From positions 1 to 5,868 of the forward strand of contig JAFZSS010000044.1 in NCBI GenBank assembly GCA_017619255.1: 5,868 nucleotides of DNA, read 5' to 3'. The notes under the pieces were generated by a model that searched no databases, was not told the origin of the DNA, and was given only the letters and a program-made list of their open reading frames with translations. Both the position numbers and the translations under genes were made by a program. This document shows positions 5,119 to 5,868 of this stretch, in pieces (the first letter of the stretch is position 1; the number at the start of each line of letters is the position of its first letter). Source of the stretch: Muribaculaceae bacterium (GTDB taxonomy: Bacteria > Bacteroidota > Bacteroidia > Bacteroidales > Muribaculaceae).

Positions 5119-5868
5119 TCACATGTATAGTTTCTGGTTTTCAAAGTCTACCTCGCGGTCCAGCAGATTGACAAAGTCGTCGAGCACTTCGCGGTCGATA
5201 TCGCCCAGAGTGTATTCGTTCTCGGCATCCTCACGGATTAGGGCAATCCATTCTCGACGCGCCGTGACATAGTCCTGGTGGATGCGCTCCACGGCCTCAT
5301 CGGTCAGTTCATCAATGCCGTAGTAGTCCAGAATGATGCGGTAACTCCATGACCAACGCAATTCGTTGTAGTCGGCGTCAAGCGCCTTGAAACGGCTGTT
5401 CACTGCCTCAATGGTGTTCAGGAGGCCATTGATGATGTCGTCAATCATCTTTTCCTCGGCGCGCTGAGGCATAAGCAGGCCCATGAGGTCAATCCAGTTG
5501 CCTTCGCCTTCGGTTGTGATAGGAGGAACGGGTTTGTGGCGCTTGAGCACGGCACCCATGTAGATGCGCAGTGCCATATCATAGTATTTGATGCCCTTGT
5601 GCAGCAGGGGAGCCTTGATGACATATTCGTGATAGTTGTAGGTGCTCACATTGTCGCCGCTGGCGGCGCGAAGGTTTTCCAGAATCTTTTTTCCTCGCAG
5701 CACCTCGCTGATGGTGAACGGGCTGAGCCAATCGAAGTTGACCACGCTGCGGTGCTCGCCCTTATAGCGTTTGTCTCGCTTGGGCCACTTGCGGATGTCG
5801 CGGTACAGACCCACGGTGGCAAAGTTGCGGCCTGGCTTCAGGTACATCGTGTCGCCGTAGGCAATGAG
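5119..5868 (-). CDS. C-terminal part of a large protein resembling the DUF4954 family; N-terminus beyond window
   Basis: The reading frame is open from the right window edge to the TGA at 5119-5121, giving 249 residues. An internal Met at 5845-5847 is not taken as the start because the frame continues upstream (LIAYGDT precedes it) and the sequence there looks like the middle of a domain. The fragment has no signal peptide or membrane segment. It starts with a basic, aromatic stretch (about 14-38, including GRNFATVGLYRD and KWPKRDKRYK), then a conserved-looking NFDWLSPFTISEVLRG segment (about 44-60), and continues as mostly helical, acidic sequence rich in Trp and Tyr to a C-terminal QKLYM. 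The style and the Bacteroidetes context recall DUF4954 proteins (about 650 residues, N-terminal left-handed beta-helix of hexapeptide repeats, helical C-terminus), but this is recognition by eye and no hexapeptide repeats are inside the window. The function is unknown. It converges on the tRNA gene, with the tRNA terminator between them, and shows no operon partner in view. Confidence 0.6.
   Translation of the reverse strand, partial: LIAYGDTMYLKPGRNFATVGLYRDIRKWPKRDKRYKGEHRSVVNFDWLSPFTISEVLRGKKILENLRAASGDNVSTYNYHEYVIKAPLLHKGIKYYDMALRIYMGAVLKRHKPVPPITTEGEGNWIDLMGLLMPQRAEEKMIDDIINGLLNTIEAVNSRFKALDADYNELRWSWSYRIILDYYGIDELTDEAVERIHQDYVTARREWIALIREDAENEYTLGDIDREVLDDFVNLLDREVDFENQKLYM

Overview
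The window looks like chromosomal DNA of a Bacteroidota bacterium, most likely a gut-type Bacteroidales (Prevotellaceae, Muribaculaceae or a relative). The main evidence is three promoters of the Bacteroidetes type (-7 box TAnnTTTG, two of them with a TTTG -33 box 20 nt upstream), an absence of clear Shine-Dalgarno sequences before the genes, and protein families typical of the group. The family and genus are inference from sequence style, not from a database search.

Left part (1-1895, minus strand). A GH33-type exo-sialidase precursor (657-1895) is followed downstream by the first 190 codons of a tRNA-dihydrouridine synthase (1-571, running off the left edge). The 85-bp gap between them is occupied mostly by an unusual degenerate 7-bp tandem repeat array that ends only 3 bases before the dus start codon.

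Centre (1896-4872). A divergent intergenic region of 173 bp carries a promoter for the sialidase, a near-palindrome next to it, and a strong promoter for trkA. trkA (2069-3415) and trkH (3418-4872) are separated by 2 bp and form a two-gene potassium-uptake operon: TrkH is the membrane channel and TrkA the cytosolic nucleotide-binding gating subunit.

Right part (4873-5868). A tRNA-Met(CAT) gene has its own textbook promoter and a GC-rich hairpin terminator. It is followed, convergently, by the C-terminal 249 residues of a large protein on the minus strand that runs off the right edge and resembles the DUF4954 family.

No mobile element, CRISPR array or defence system is visible. The genes are ordinary housekeeping and accessory genes. 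The least explained items are the heptad repeat array, the near-palindrome in front of the sialidase gene, and variant residues in the TrkA nucleotide-binding motifs and the third TrkH selectivity-filter motif.
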